A stretch of DNA of 64,000 bases from Bathynomus jamesi (taxonomy: Eukaryota > Arthropoda > Malacostraca > Isopoda > Cirolanidae). Below are positions 55,043-63,994 of this stretch, piece after piece (positions within the stretch are counted from its first letter, which is position 1; each line of letters begins with the position of its first letter). The notes beneath the pieces were generated by a model, which made no database searches, was not told where the DNA came from, and saw only the letters and a list, made by a program, of their open reading frames with translations. The stretch lies in NCBI GenBank assembly GCA_023014485.1, contig JAJOZX010012268.1:1-64000 (forward strand), written 5' to 3'. The translations under genes were made by a program, and so were the position numbers.

Positions 55043-55192
55043 CTGATAATTTTTTTTTTTTTTTTTTCCTCCCCGTCTATTGTTCACTTCCGTTCGCTGT
55101 TTCATAGTCTTCGTCCTGTGTTCGCTCTGCTATCCACCTTTCTTTTGGTGGCCATGAGCGGTCATACTTTCAAAAAAAAAAAAATATATATA

Positions 55193-55445
55193 TTTAGTAG
55201 TGTGGGCGCAAAATGTATGAGTGCAATTGCAGATGTTGATGAATGTTGCAAGAATTCCACCCCCACCCCCCTTGGCCGGTGCCAGCTAGAGAACAATTCG
55301 TACGGGGTGCTAAAACTTCGAACAAATCGGAATAAAATGCCAGACCCCGTTATAGCAACATTCGTCATTTCGTTTCTCTCCTCTCTCTCAAACCCTGATG
55401 GACGAAGCCAATCTTCCAGCAATTTGAATACATGCGATAAAAGAC
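55193..55445. other. Unassigned interval after the I-type element
   Basis: GTGTGGGCGCAAAATG..., mixed composition, no recognised element or ORF of quality; a CCACCCCCACCCCCC run at 55258. Nothing else seen. Confidence 0.5.
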
Positions 55446-56441
55446 CATATGACGCGTTCGTGGAGAAGGGGCGAACGCCACAAAATTCGAAAAATGAGTT
55501 TTTTGTCGTATAATTATCCTTTAAAACCTTTGCTTTACCTATGCAAAAAATTAGATGTTAGTCTGCACTCTTTCACGGTAAAATTTAGGTTTTAATGTAT
55601 CTCAGAGAAATTCACTCCGCATCATTGCTTCACATTGAACACATCTATCTACTTTCTGGTCACTCGACAATGCCCTGTGATGCTCAATTTGGCCAAATTG
55701 AACAAAATATAAAAATAATTACAGCAATATTATTTACACCAAAAAGATTATGTTACGGCCATAACTACAGCCGTTTCGCAGCGCTTACTAGTTGTAGAAA
55801 TGAAACAGGCTGATTTTCTCGATTTTGACGTTCTAAAAACGTGCATTGTCATTAGGAAATCAACAACTACTAAATTCACAGATGCAAGAAAGTTAATATT
55901 TGACTTTCAATACAAAGAAGGCTACGTAATATCTACTGCATACCGCACAACCCCAGATAATAGCCATCCCGTCAGACTGCAGAAAGGGAAAAATCCTACA
56001 GTGTCAGTTTATTCAATCTAGCCCAGCAGACACTGCAACCAAAGTATTCCCAATTGCTGCCAATAACTAAAGATCTCAAAGAATTATCAGACCTAATGCC
56101 TGCAACTGCAGTGAACTATTATACAAGATTGTTAAAGGAACTGGAAGAAACCGAAACAGTTGAAGTAGGTAATACAACATTCGACGAAGGGGACCAAATA
56201 ATGGATTACACCAGTTAACATCAGAAGCTATCAATAAATAATATTGTAAAATTTCTTGGCGTTTTATTATATCGACATATTACACAACAATATTTTACTC
56301 AAATATGTGTTCAAATTCATACAACATTTCAATAAACCGGAAAAATACAAAGGTTTAAAGTTTACAAACTTTAACTGCATTTTGTGGCATAATTCGAAAA
56401 TGTTGCGTTCGCCCCTTCTCCACCGAACGCGTCATATATAT
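55446..56441 (+). mobile_element. Internally deleted DNA transposon with about 42-bp inverted repeats
   Basis: Left ATATGACGCGTTCGTGGAGA then AGGGGCGAACGCC. Right, reversed, ATATGACGCGTTCGGTGGAG then AAGGGGCGAACGC. Both followed inward by CACAAAATTCGAAAA-like sequence. The interior codes only for the C-terminal part of a transposase-like protein. Target duplication not clear (TA-rich). Confidence 0.7.
55595..56217 (+). pseudogene. C-terminal fragment of an unnamed transposase-like protein
   Basis: Frame 1 (55595-55813): HIEHIYLLSGHSTMPCDAQF, GQIEQNIK, then RFAALTS. Frame 2 (55800-56021): MKQADFLDFDVLKTCIVIRK and TTPDNSHPVRLQKGK. Frame 3 to 56217: LLPITKDLKELSDLMPATAV, NYYTRLLKELEE. The Gly-His-Ser...Cys-Asp-x2-Phe-x2-Ile-Glu block and the later KDL-x2-L-x-D-L block are seen in many uncharacterised arthropod and cnidarian transposase-like proteins (DUF7869-like by memory, not verified). 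The catalytic N-terminal two thirds are missing. Confidence 0.55.
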
Positions 56442-56671
56442 TGTTATATTTGTCATCTTTCACATTTTAAAATCGGAAGCATCTGACGGCATATCAGCTG
56501 TTCTCAGTTATCATTATCTACTCAAATTGCCACAATAACAGCCCATGCTGACACCGTTTCAGTTCGCGCTCGATATCGCTCACAGTAATTCACAACTCAT
56601 TGTTTTATCTATTCCTTCTGCCCGAATATCATACTCTTTCAAAGTCCCATATATATATATATATATACATA
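56442..56671. other. Short dispersed repeat, copy 1
   Basis: TCAGTTCGCGCTCGATATCG and AACTCATTGTTTTATCTATT, CCTTCTG match 58600-58680 and, in part, 58790-58855. No ORF. Ends in (TA)n. Confidence 0.55.
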
Positions 56672-57394
56672 CACAGGGTGTCCGAGAATTATATGTACAA
56701 CTTTTGGCTGTTATTAAAAGTCAACCATGAAGTGTAGAAATTCCAGTGTTGTCTCATTTTAGAGAGAATCATTAAGTTTTTTCTGATATCAAGTTTTGAC
56801 AAGTTTTTTAGAAATTCCAGTGTGTCCGAAAATTATCTGTACAATTTAATCTTTTAATAAAATTCTTGATAACACGTAAAATTCTTAAACAAGATTATTT
56901 AGAATCTGTATTTTCAAAAGTTTCTTTTATTAAAGTAACGTTGTTACAAACATTCGATATGTGCACCATCAGTGATTCGCAAAACATCCAATCGATAATC
57001 CAACTGTTGCCATGTACGCTGCAGCATATCCACATCAATTCGCTCAATAGCAGCTGTGATTCTTGCTTTTAAATCATCAATGTCTGTGTGTATGCACCTG
57101 ATGGTGCACATATCGAATGTTTGTAACAACATTACTTTAATAAAAGAAACTTTTGAAAATAGATTCTAAATAATCTTGTTTAAGAATTGTACGTGTGTTA
57201 TCAAGAATTTTATTAAAAGATGAAATTGTACAGATAATTTTCGGACACACTTGAATTTCTAAAAAACTTGTCAAAACTTGATATCAGAAAAAACTTAATG
57301 AGATTCTCTGTAAAATGGGACAACACTGGAATTTCTACACTTCATGGTTGACTTTTAATAACAGCCAAAAGTTGTACATATAATTCTCGGACAC
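56672..57394 (-). mobile_element. Palindromic mariner derivative
   Basis: Outer ends CAGGGTGTCCGAGAATTATA (left; the right end is GTGTCCGAGAATTATATGTA reversed). Arms 56672-56970 and 57100-57394 are inverted copies. Each arm also contains an inner mariner-like end (GTGTGTCCGAAAATTATCTG near 56820 and 57224 reversed). The spacer encodes on the minus strand LKARITAAIERIDVDMLQRT and WQQLDYRLDVLRITDGAHIE, the C-terminus of a mariner transposase. No catalytic domain. Confidence 0.8.
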
Positions 57395-57456
<62 letters not shown>

Positions 57457-57468
57457 TATATATATATA
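57395..57468. repeat. (TA)n microsatellite
   Basis: About 70 bp of TA between two mariner derivatives. Confidence 0.95.
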
Positions 57469-58218
57469 CAGGTGGGCCGTAAGTTTCCATACATAGGAAA
57501 AATTAAACGTTTGTTTTTATGTTTCAGATACCCTAAGAATATGCGTGTAAGATCTTGTTTACTGATGAAGCAAATGTTTACGTCAATGGAGAGGTTAATC
57601 GGCAAAACATACGTTATTGGAGTAATGCTAACCCTAACTGGCTGAGTCCGACGAAGATGCAAGGTGCCGGTAAAGTGATGGTGTGGGCCGGGATATGGGT
57701 GACAGAATTATTGGACCAATTTTTGTCAGTGGAAATCTTAATGCGAAAGGTATCTTAACATGTTGCAAGAAGAGATTTTCCCATCCCTGCTAAACGAGGA
57801 AGGTAACTTCCCAGTTTACTTCCAGCAAGATGGAGCTCCACCTCATTATGTTCTTCACGTGCGTCGGTATTTGGATCAGCAGTTTCCGGATGCTTGGATT
57901 GGTCGGCGTGGTCCTGTGGAGTGGCCTCCCAGATCCCCAGATCTCACCCCCCTTGATTTCTATCTTTGGGGGCACTTGAAGGCCATGGTGTATCAGGAAA
58001 AGATACGACACATAAATCATCTAAAGGAACGTATCACCAACGTCATTACAAGCATAACGTCAACTGTGCTAATGCGTGTTCATCAACAGTGGGGAACACG
58101 TATTGAAATGTGTTTTCAAAACAATGGCAACCATGTAGAGCATATTATATAAATAAAAATGGTTGTCCATAAAAAAATGTTTATTTTTCCTATGTATGGA
58201 AACTTACGGCCCACCCTG
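57469..58218 (+). mobile_element. Mariner lacking its DNA-binding domain
   Basis: Ends CAGGTGGGCCGTAAGTTTCC and, reversed, CAGGGTGGGCCGTAAGTTTC; TA flanks. 750 bp. Codes for the catalytic domain only (57555-58152). Confidence 0.9.
57555..58152 (+). pseudogene. Mariner transposase catalytic domain
   Basis: 57555-57758: [20 protein letters not shown] and KVMVWAGI (first catalytic Asp in TDEA). 57760-58152: MLQEEIFPSLLNEEGNFPVY, FQQDGAPPHYVLHVRRYL (second Asp), WPPRSPDLTPLDFYLWGHLK (third Asp) and a C-terminus to the end. The frames are separated by a stop and frame change at 57757. All three catalytic residues are present, but the N-terminal helix-turn-helix domains are deleted, so it could not bind its ends. 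Confidence 0.88.
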
Positions 58219-58866
58219 TATATATATATATATATTCCCTCTCTCTCTCTCTCTCTCCTCTTAATAAACGCCTTTCACGTATTAGAAGTGTATTAACTCA
58301 ATATCTTTCGTAATATTTTTCAACTCCCTTCTCGTAATATTATATGTATTAATAAAATATATTTCGTAATAAACTCCATGGAAAATGATATTTAAATTAA
58401 TCCTCATTCTGAAAAATTCGAAATGAAAATCCGATAAATAATCTTTTCGCCTTCATAACCCATCGCTTATCTCAGAAAAAATTTCATCTAATTTAATTAC
58501 GAGCCATAAACGATCTTCTATTCTGAAATTATATACACAGTTATATTTACCATCTTTCAAATTTAAAGATAATGTTTGAAGCAGATGTTTCTTTAATCAC
58601 GGGATCGGCTATCTCAGTTCGCACGATATTGCGCTCACTGGCCAGTATATCAGAACTCATTGTTTTTATCTATTCCTTCTGACCAAATATATATATACAC
58701 ACCCACACGTGCTGTTTATTTATTAGCAAATCTCACAAGACTCAAAATAAGATCTGTATTTTATTTTGTAACTCAGATACGGACCCATCCATTTCGCACG
58801 ATATTGCGTTCATTGGTCAGTATATCAGAATTCATTGTCTTTATCTATTGAACTTATATACATATA
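58219..58866. other. Repeat-rich interval without genes
   Basis: (TA)n, a (CT)n tract (58235-58258), then AT-rich sequence. Two copies of the short dispersed repeat (TTCGCACGATATTGCGYTCA) at about 58617-58680 and 58793-58855. Confidence 0.6.
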
Positions 58867-58978
58867 CAGGGTGTCCCATAAGTCTGGTATCATAGGAGAA
58901 ATTCATATTTTTCTATTTCTACAAACCATAATTCATATTTTTCTCTTTCTACAGGCCATAATGTCTGTGAGCGTACGC

Positions 58979-61053
58979 GGACGATTGGCACTGGGAAGAC
59001 TGCCCATGTGGGAAAATTGCCCATGTAGGAAAATTCCCGAGGAGAAAATTGCCATGCGGAGTAATATTAATAAAAAAAAAATTATGGGTGCCCTGAAAAT
59101 ATAATGAGATGTGGCAACGTTGGCATCGTTTAAGCTTTTACAATAAAATTAAAAATTTATTTATATTTGAATGTTTGTGAATACAATTAATAATATTTTA
59201 AAATGAAATTTATTCGCTTGTTTAATCAAAAATTGTATGCATATCTGTCGTTTAAAGATTTTACGTAAAAATTACCAATTAGCAACGACACCAAGCCAAG
59301 GACGTGATATATATACCGTAAAAATTACTAATTAGCAACTCACACCAAGCCAAGGACGTGATATTAATTTCAAACCATTAGTATTCTGTTTTGGAAGTAG
59401 CAGTAGTTTAACCCATAATGGTGTCGATAATAAAGAGTGAACGCGGGAAGGATATGCTTGTAGATGAACTACAATATATGTATCATAAACATGGTACGGG
59501 TACTAATAAAAGTGGTACAATTTATATTGGGAGTGTAGTCAACGAAAACAAAAAAAAACTGCAGAGCGAGATTGCACTGACGGATAATTTTGAAGTTTTA
59601 AAATCGGTGAATGAGCATACACACTCATCAACTAAGGATAGGTTGATGCGAAAAATGCGCATGAAACTTTGAAATCCATGGCCGCAACGTCTCATCAATC
59701 GAGTCGTGTTTTGGTATCTCAAGCTACTGCGTCTCTAGATGAAGCTGCTCTCTCTCAAATGCCAAATGTAAGAACATAAGCAGAAATGTTCGTAAATGGA
59801 GACAAAAGGCTTGCAATTTACCAGCCGTGCCATCTGGAAGGACAGGATATAGCATACCACCAGGATTACAGGCTTGATTCAGGGGAAAACTTTCTTCAAT
59901 ATGATTCTGGAATTGATGATGAATATCGCATATTGATATTCGCAACGGCTGAGGGTTTGGAAGATCTTAAAAATACAAGAACTGGACAATTGATGGTACC
60001 TTTAACGTAGCTCCAGATATGTACTATCAACTTCTAACCATTCATATACAAAAGGCGAAATTTAAGTATTCCTCGCATATTTGCCCTCTTACCAAACAAA
60101 TCCGAATCTACTTATAGAGCATTCTCTGAAAAAATTAAGGAACTTGTAATTAATGAAACGCCTGAAAATGTCACTAGTGATTTTGATGAAAAAGCCTCCC
60201 TCAATGCATTGAAATCTGTCTTCCCGAATGCTTCCCTTAACGGCTGCTTCTTCACTTTTCTCAATCGTATAGGAAAATTGTCGATCTTGGGTTTAAACAA
60301 CAATACCACAACGACAACGAATTCTCTTTGAAGATGCGATATTTTTCCGCCCTTGCTTTTGTGCCATGCCTAGATGTTATGAGTTTTTTGAAGAACTCTG
60401 GAGAGATGATATACACAGGAATTTTGTCTTATTTTGAATTTACATAATAGGGATTGAAAGGGGAACGCGAAATACCGAAGAAGAGAGACCCCTATGTTTC
60501 CAATCCCCTCTGGAATGTTTACTCCCGTGTGGAAAATTCGTTGCCCCACACGAACAACAACGTGGAAGCTTTTCATAATGTCCTAAAAAAGCAGTAAGTA
60601 ATTCCCACCCTAACATCTGGAAGTTAATTGACGCACTTAAACGTGAAGAATGCTTGGCCAAAGCTAAGCGCGTTCAATTTGAACGAGGGATTCACTTCCT
60701 ACGCAAAAAAATATAAGGGACTTAAATTCAAGAGTCAAGAATATCGTAGAAAAGTATGGTGCTGCAAATGAAAAATGACCTATTTAAGATCTATTGCCTA
60801 TAATATGCAATTTTTTAAAACAAGTTTTCAAATTTTTTAATAATTTTTAATAAATTACTACTACTTTTTAATTTATAATTTTTACTTGAATGGATAAAAT
60901 AAATTTTCAATTATGTATTTTTTTTTCTATTTATCATACTATAATACTTTTCAGGATAGTTCTATACAAAAACAAAATAATTGTATTATCAGAATGGCAA
61001 TTTTCCCACATGGGCAGTTTTCTCATGGGCAATCTTCCCAGTGACAATCTTCC
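58979..61053 (+). mobile_element. MULE-like DNA transposon relic
   Basis: Inverted ends GGACGATTGGCACTGGGAAG and, reversed, GGAAGATTGTCACTGGGAAG, followed by repeated TGCCCATGTGGGAAAAT units. Codes on the plus strand for a FLYWCH-like and MULE-like protein. No target duplication: left and right flanks are different parts of a mariner. Confidence 0.7.
59418..60720 (+). pseudogene. MULE-type transposase with degenerate FLYWCH domain
   Basis: 59418-59672: IIKSERGKDMLVDELQYMYH, HEHTHSS-like NEHTHSS at the end, a FLYWCH finger with its cysteines lost. 59786-60010: DYRLDSGENFLQYDSGIDDE, YRILIFATAEGLEDL. From about 60060: FALLPNKSESTYRAFSEKIK. Then ASLNGCFFTFLNRIGKL and ALAFVPCLDV, all in changing frames to about 60720. 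The order matches FLYWCH/MULE transposases of arthropods. The catalytic Asp after RILIF...L is disrupted by stops. Dead copy. Confidence 0.7.
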
Positions 61054-62287
61054 TAGAGCCGTGTATACCAGCGCTTTCAAGTGGCCCCAGAGATAAAAAT
61101 CTAGTGGCGTGAGATCCGGGCTTCTAGTTGGCCATTCAACAGGCCCTCGACGTCCTATCCAATGACCAGGGGATTGTTGGTACAGGTATTCCCTTACTTG
61201 GGTGCTGTAATGTGCCGGAGCTCCGTCTTGCTGGAACCATGTTGGGAAATTTTCTTCTTCGTTCAAGACACTGGGAAATGCTTCTTCCTTCAGCATACGT
61301 AGGTAGGTGCCTCCAGTGACATGTTCATCGAAAAAGAGGGGGCCTATGATGCGATCCTTCCAAATGCCATACCATCACCCGAGATGCACCTGGTCGGTCG
61401 ATGTGACCAAGAAGATAGTGAAGAAGAGAAACTGGAACAGACGAAGAAATGGGAAAGAAATAGAGAAAGAGTGGAACAGAAACGAGAGCGTGAGTAGAAG
61501 AAGACAGGCGCCCGGGCTCAACCAGGCACGCGCAGGCGTTAAGAGCAGGCTCTCTTGTAGATTTGGGGATCCGAACCCCGAGGCCTACTAACCTCACAAG
61601 GAGGAAGCAGGCTCCCTAAAAAAGTGACAACAGATGCCGATAGCAGAACCACCGACACCTCGGAGGATGGAAGAGAAAAGATCTCTACCTCCAGCGAGGT
61701 CACACGACAATCGACCAATATGCACCTTGTTCCTTTGAAGAGGTATACCAGTGAGGGTTGTTTGGAGACCAGTAACGGGTGTTCTGTCGATTTACCTCAC
61801 CATTTCCATAAAAAACAGCCTCGTCACTGAACAGAATGGTGGACGGGAAATTGGCATCCCGAGCATATTGTTCCGTAGCCCATTCACAAAATTCCATCCG
61901 CCGGTCGGGATCATTTTCGCTTAATTTCTGTAGGATTTGAAGTTTATATGGATACCATTTGTGAGCCTGAAGAATGCGATGGATGCTACTTTTCGACACT
62001 CCTGTCTCGGTGGACAATCGCCGAGGAGACTTATTGGGACTTCTGTTAAAATGAGCCAGGATAGCAGTCGCTGTATCATCGTCAGTGGACCTCCTTGAAG
62101 GTTCACTGCGTGGTTTATCTTCTATGGATCCTGTTTCCTTAAACTTTGCAACAAGTCTGCTAACACAACTCTGTGTTATTGGCTCGCGGTCTGAATGCAG
62201 TCTGTTAATTTCAGCAGCGGCCTTTCTTTGACTCCGATTTCCTATGAGTAGAATTATCTGGATTCGTTCTTCCTTGCTCTCAGACAT
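60934..62287 (-). pseudogene. Mariner transposase, interrupted
   Basis: Starts at 62287 (MSESKEERIQIILLIGNRSQ). Then the DNA-binding domain (QSCVSRLVAKFKETGSIEDK; SPRRLSTETGVSKSSIHRIL), [35 protein letters not shown] (first Asp), HWYTSSKEQGA. The 328-bp MITE follows, then ASRVMVWHLEG, MLKEEAFPSVLNEE, WFQQDGAPAHY (second Asp), RSPDLTPLDFYLWGHLKALV (third Asp), ending at YTA where a MULE end follows. Apart from the MITE and the lost C-terminus the frame is good. Confidence 0.88.
61392..61719. mobile_element. 328-bp MITE with 8-bp target duplication (reference copy)
   Basis: ATGCACCT on both sides (61384-61391; 61720-61727) inside the mariner frame. Ends GGTCGGTCGATGTGACC and, reversed, ATTGGTCGATTGTCGTGTGA. 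Reverse complement of 5390-5711 and 25036-25360. Confidence 0.85.
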
Positions 62288-62384
62288 TATGACCTGTAGA
62301 AAGAAAATATGAATTATGGTTTGTAGAAATAGAAAAATATGAATTTCTCCTATGATGCCGGACTTACGGGACATCCTGTATATC

Positions 62385-62531
62385 ATGATGAGGTTTGTAG
62401 TGAGGTTATGGCTAATGGGCTGTGAGTTTTTAACAGACTTTAGAGATGATGAGTATCGCTTGTTAAACAAAAAGGCCAAATATGAACATATGTTTCTCTC
62501 TAATAGCGCGCCGGTTTGTGAAGATGTTTAG
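62385..62531 (+). CDS. Short ORF, unknown (48 aa)
   Basis: Begins two codons after the TA at the mariner end and reads MMRFVVRLWLMGCEFLTDFR, then DDEYRLLNKKAKYEHMF and stops at 62529. No recognised motif. It may be the 3' end of a longer gene cut by the mariner. Composition differs from the TE-rich DNA to its left. Confidence 0.4.
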   Translation: MMRFVVRLWLMGCEFLTDFRDDEYRLLNKKAKYEHMFLSNSAPVCEDV

Positions 62532-62546
62532 TTTGTGGAATTGGTG

Positions 62547-62658
62547 AGTGATAAAACATTAAAACCGTTATAAAATGTGTTTAGTTCGTGAAAATCCCTC
62601 TGCAAAAATGTCTGGTGCGTATTCGGGGTAGTGGGAGTGATAAAACATTAAAACCGAT
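62547..62658. repeat. Direct repeat of about 21 bp
   Basis: AGTGATAAAACATTAAAACCG near 62547 and again near 62637; the copies are about 90 bp apart. Confidence 0.8.
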
Positions 62659-62944
62659 ATTACTTCTTGTATCGGAGAATTTCCCAAAACACCTGCCCAA
62701 TATAATTGGGTACAACGAATCATGTTGGTTCAGCGCCGTACACGTTTCATTAGATTATGGTGTGACTCGCTCCTCCCGTGCCGCCCACCCGTGCACCTCA
62801 CGGAGCATACGACTTCGATTAAGCTCATACACGTATCTTCAGCGTGACTCACCCCGCCCCGTCGAGCCGATCCTTCCTCCTGTGGCTCATAGTCATCTCA
62901 GAACTTGCGCCGAGTGGACGTGCCATAGTCATCTCAGAGATTGA
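62588..62944 (+). CDS. Unknown ORF, no ATG (up to 118 aa)
   Basis: Open from a GTG at 62588. GSDKTLKPILLLVSENFPKH and NIIGYNESCWFSAVHVSLDY are the best-looking stretch. The later Arg/Ser-rich part is probably out of the true frame, because a second frame (62844-63116) overlaps it. The Asn-Glu-Ser-Cys-Trp-Phe motif resembles the nucleophile region of cysteine proteases only superficially. I do not recognise the protein. Confidence 0.35.
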   Translation: MKIPLQKCLVRIRGSGSDKTLKPILLLVSENFPKHLPNIIGYNESCWFSAVHVSLDYGVTRSSRAAHPCTSRSIRLRLSSYTYLQRDSPRPVEPILPPVAHSHLRTCAEWTCHSHLRD

Positions 62945-63116
62945 ACCGAGTGGACGTGCGAATACGATGGAGCTCCCTTTGAGAAGCATTCTCAACGCCT
63001 CGTACGACGTCTCCGTGACGAAGTCATTGCGCGTGTTCAGGCGTGAAACCGGCACCATTAACTATGTGCTTGAAACGATCTGCAGGCAAGCAAGCAAACG
63101 TAACGTTTTTATTTAA
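62844..63116 (+). CDS. Unknown ORF (90 aa) with an in-frame 12-residue repeat
   Basis: Contains VISELAPSGRAI and VISEIEPSGRAN in tandem, coded by a 36-bp DNA repeat (62886-62958), then MELPLRSILNASYDVSVTKS and a basic C-terminus. A start at the internal Met (62968, 49 aa) is equally possible. No family recognised. Confidence 0.4.
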   Translation: MTHPAPSSRSFLLWLIVISELAPSGRAIVISEIEPSGRANTMELPLRSILNASYDVSVTKSLRVFRRETGTINYVLETICRQASKRNVFI

Positions 63117-63128
63117 GTGTTGAGGAAA

Positions 63129-63293
63129 TGAATAGAATCTTCGTGATAGTTGAGAGGTGGGCAGAGGACCGTTATAGAATACCTGTTGGCGTAGGTACAA
63201 TAAGAGAGATGATTAGTGACGCCTCATACACCGTTGTTTGCACATTGTGTATAAATAATGAACAACCATGCATTGATATACGACTGATGTGAA
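63129..63293 (+). CDS. Unknown small ORF (54 aa)
   Basis: Starts 12 bases after the previous stop: MNRIFVIVERWAEDRYRIPV, GVGTIREMISDASYTV, then CTLCINNEQPC. A Cys-x2-Cys...Cys cluster near the end. Unknown function. Same strand and tight spacing as its neighbours. Confidence 0.45.
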
Positions 63294-63352
63294 AGAACAC
63301 CGCTGATAATGACGTTCTTGTCCCTACACGAAACCGTTTCATCCTCGACAGA

Positions 63353-63862
63353 ATGTTTGAAATCGTCGGATTCCGTAAGCTGAAGCCTGTATTAGACGCT
63401 CGTGTTACGGATATGATTTATTTTGACACGGTTCTTGAACACGCATACACCGCTCTGCTCGACGGATTTATCGAATGTAGGGATGAACAGGGGGAGAATG
63501 GTCTAGAGCTGGATGCATATTTAAAAGGCTTAGATTCTTCGAAATATCCTGAACTTTGGTACAAAGCACTCGAGCGATACAGAGCTGAGCTCGCCTACAC
63601 TGTTCACCATGAAAAGCTGTACCTCTATATAATGAATAGCTGTCGTTACGACTTGGAAGATTATTTCAATTGCAGCGTGAAGAGTTCACGATTGAAAAGC
63701 TCGGGACGGTAAGAAAAAACCCCGATTGGAAAGGCGTGTTTATAAACTTGTATTTGATGTTGTGGTTAACGATGACCTCTTTGTGCGTGCTTTTAATTGT
63801 GTTCTAGCCGTGTTTAAAGAGGACTTGCCCGCCGGGTGTAAAGTGGGTACAAAACAGTATTG
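63353..63862 (+). CDS. Unknown ORF (119 aa, extended to about 169 aa by a +1 shift)
   Basis: 63353-63712: MFEIVGFRKLKPVLDARVTD, FDTVLEHAYTALLDGFIECR, acidic EQGENGLELDAYLKG, YTVHHEKLYLYIMNSCRYDL. After SSGR the neighbouring frame continues RRVYKLVFDVVVNDDLFVRA, FNCVLAVFKEDLPAGCKVG to a stop at about 63860, so a single frameshift near 63712 (real or sequencing) probably splits one protein. Balanced codon use, no similarity I recognise. Confidence 0.5.
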
Positions 63863-63868
63863 AATGAT

Positions 63869-63994
63869 ATGAAAGCCATTTACGTCGAGTATAGACCTCC
63901 GTATCAGTTAAACGGTGAAGTGATGCCTGGACGGTTTTACCATGTCGTACAAAGTAATGGCGATGTGGATGTAGACTATTACGTGCGAGTTTAG
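63869..63994 (+). CDS. Unknown small ORF (41 aa)
   Basis: MKAIYVEYRPPYQLNGEVMP, GRFYHVVQSNGDVDVDYYVR. Starts six bases after the previous stop. Compact spacing like the ORFs before it. The window ends just beyond. Confidence 0.45.
   Translation: MKAIYVEYRPPYQLNGEVMPGRFYHVVQSNGDVDVDYYVRV

Larger units (their letters stand above)
48930..55184 (+). mobile_element. Near-complete I-type non-LTR retrotransposon
   Basis: About 6.25 kb, clearly GC-richer than everything around it. 5' UTR from CCCCGTCGATTAGGTACTCC, ORF1 (gag-like with CCHC knuckles), ORF2 (endonuclease, RT, RNase H), 3' UTR and a 13-base A tail (55172-55184). It lies in (TA)n, so the target duplication is invisible. ORF1, ORF2 with RNase H, and poly(A) place it in the I group (I/Nimb-like). 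Several frameshifts make it inactive. Confidence 0.9.
58867..62378 (-). mobile_element. Mariner with a 5' end on both sides, split by a MULE and a MITE
   Basis: Left CAGGGTGTCCCATAAGTCTG and right, reversed, CAGGATGTCCCGTAAGTCCG are both the 5' end: each is followed by the same leader (GAGAAATTCATATTTTTCTA, CATAATGTCTG). The minus-strand copy runs from 62378 to about 61054 and lacks its C-terminus and 3' end. The plus-strand piece is only about 110 bp (58867-58978). Confidence 0.75.
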
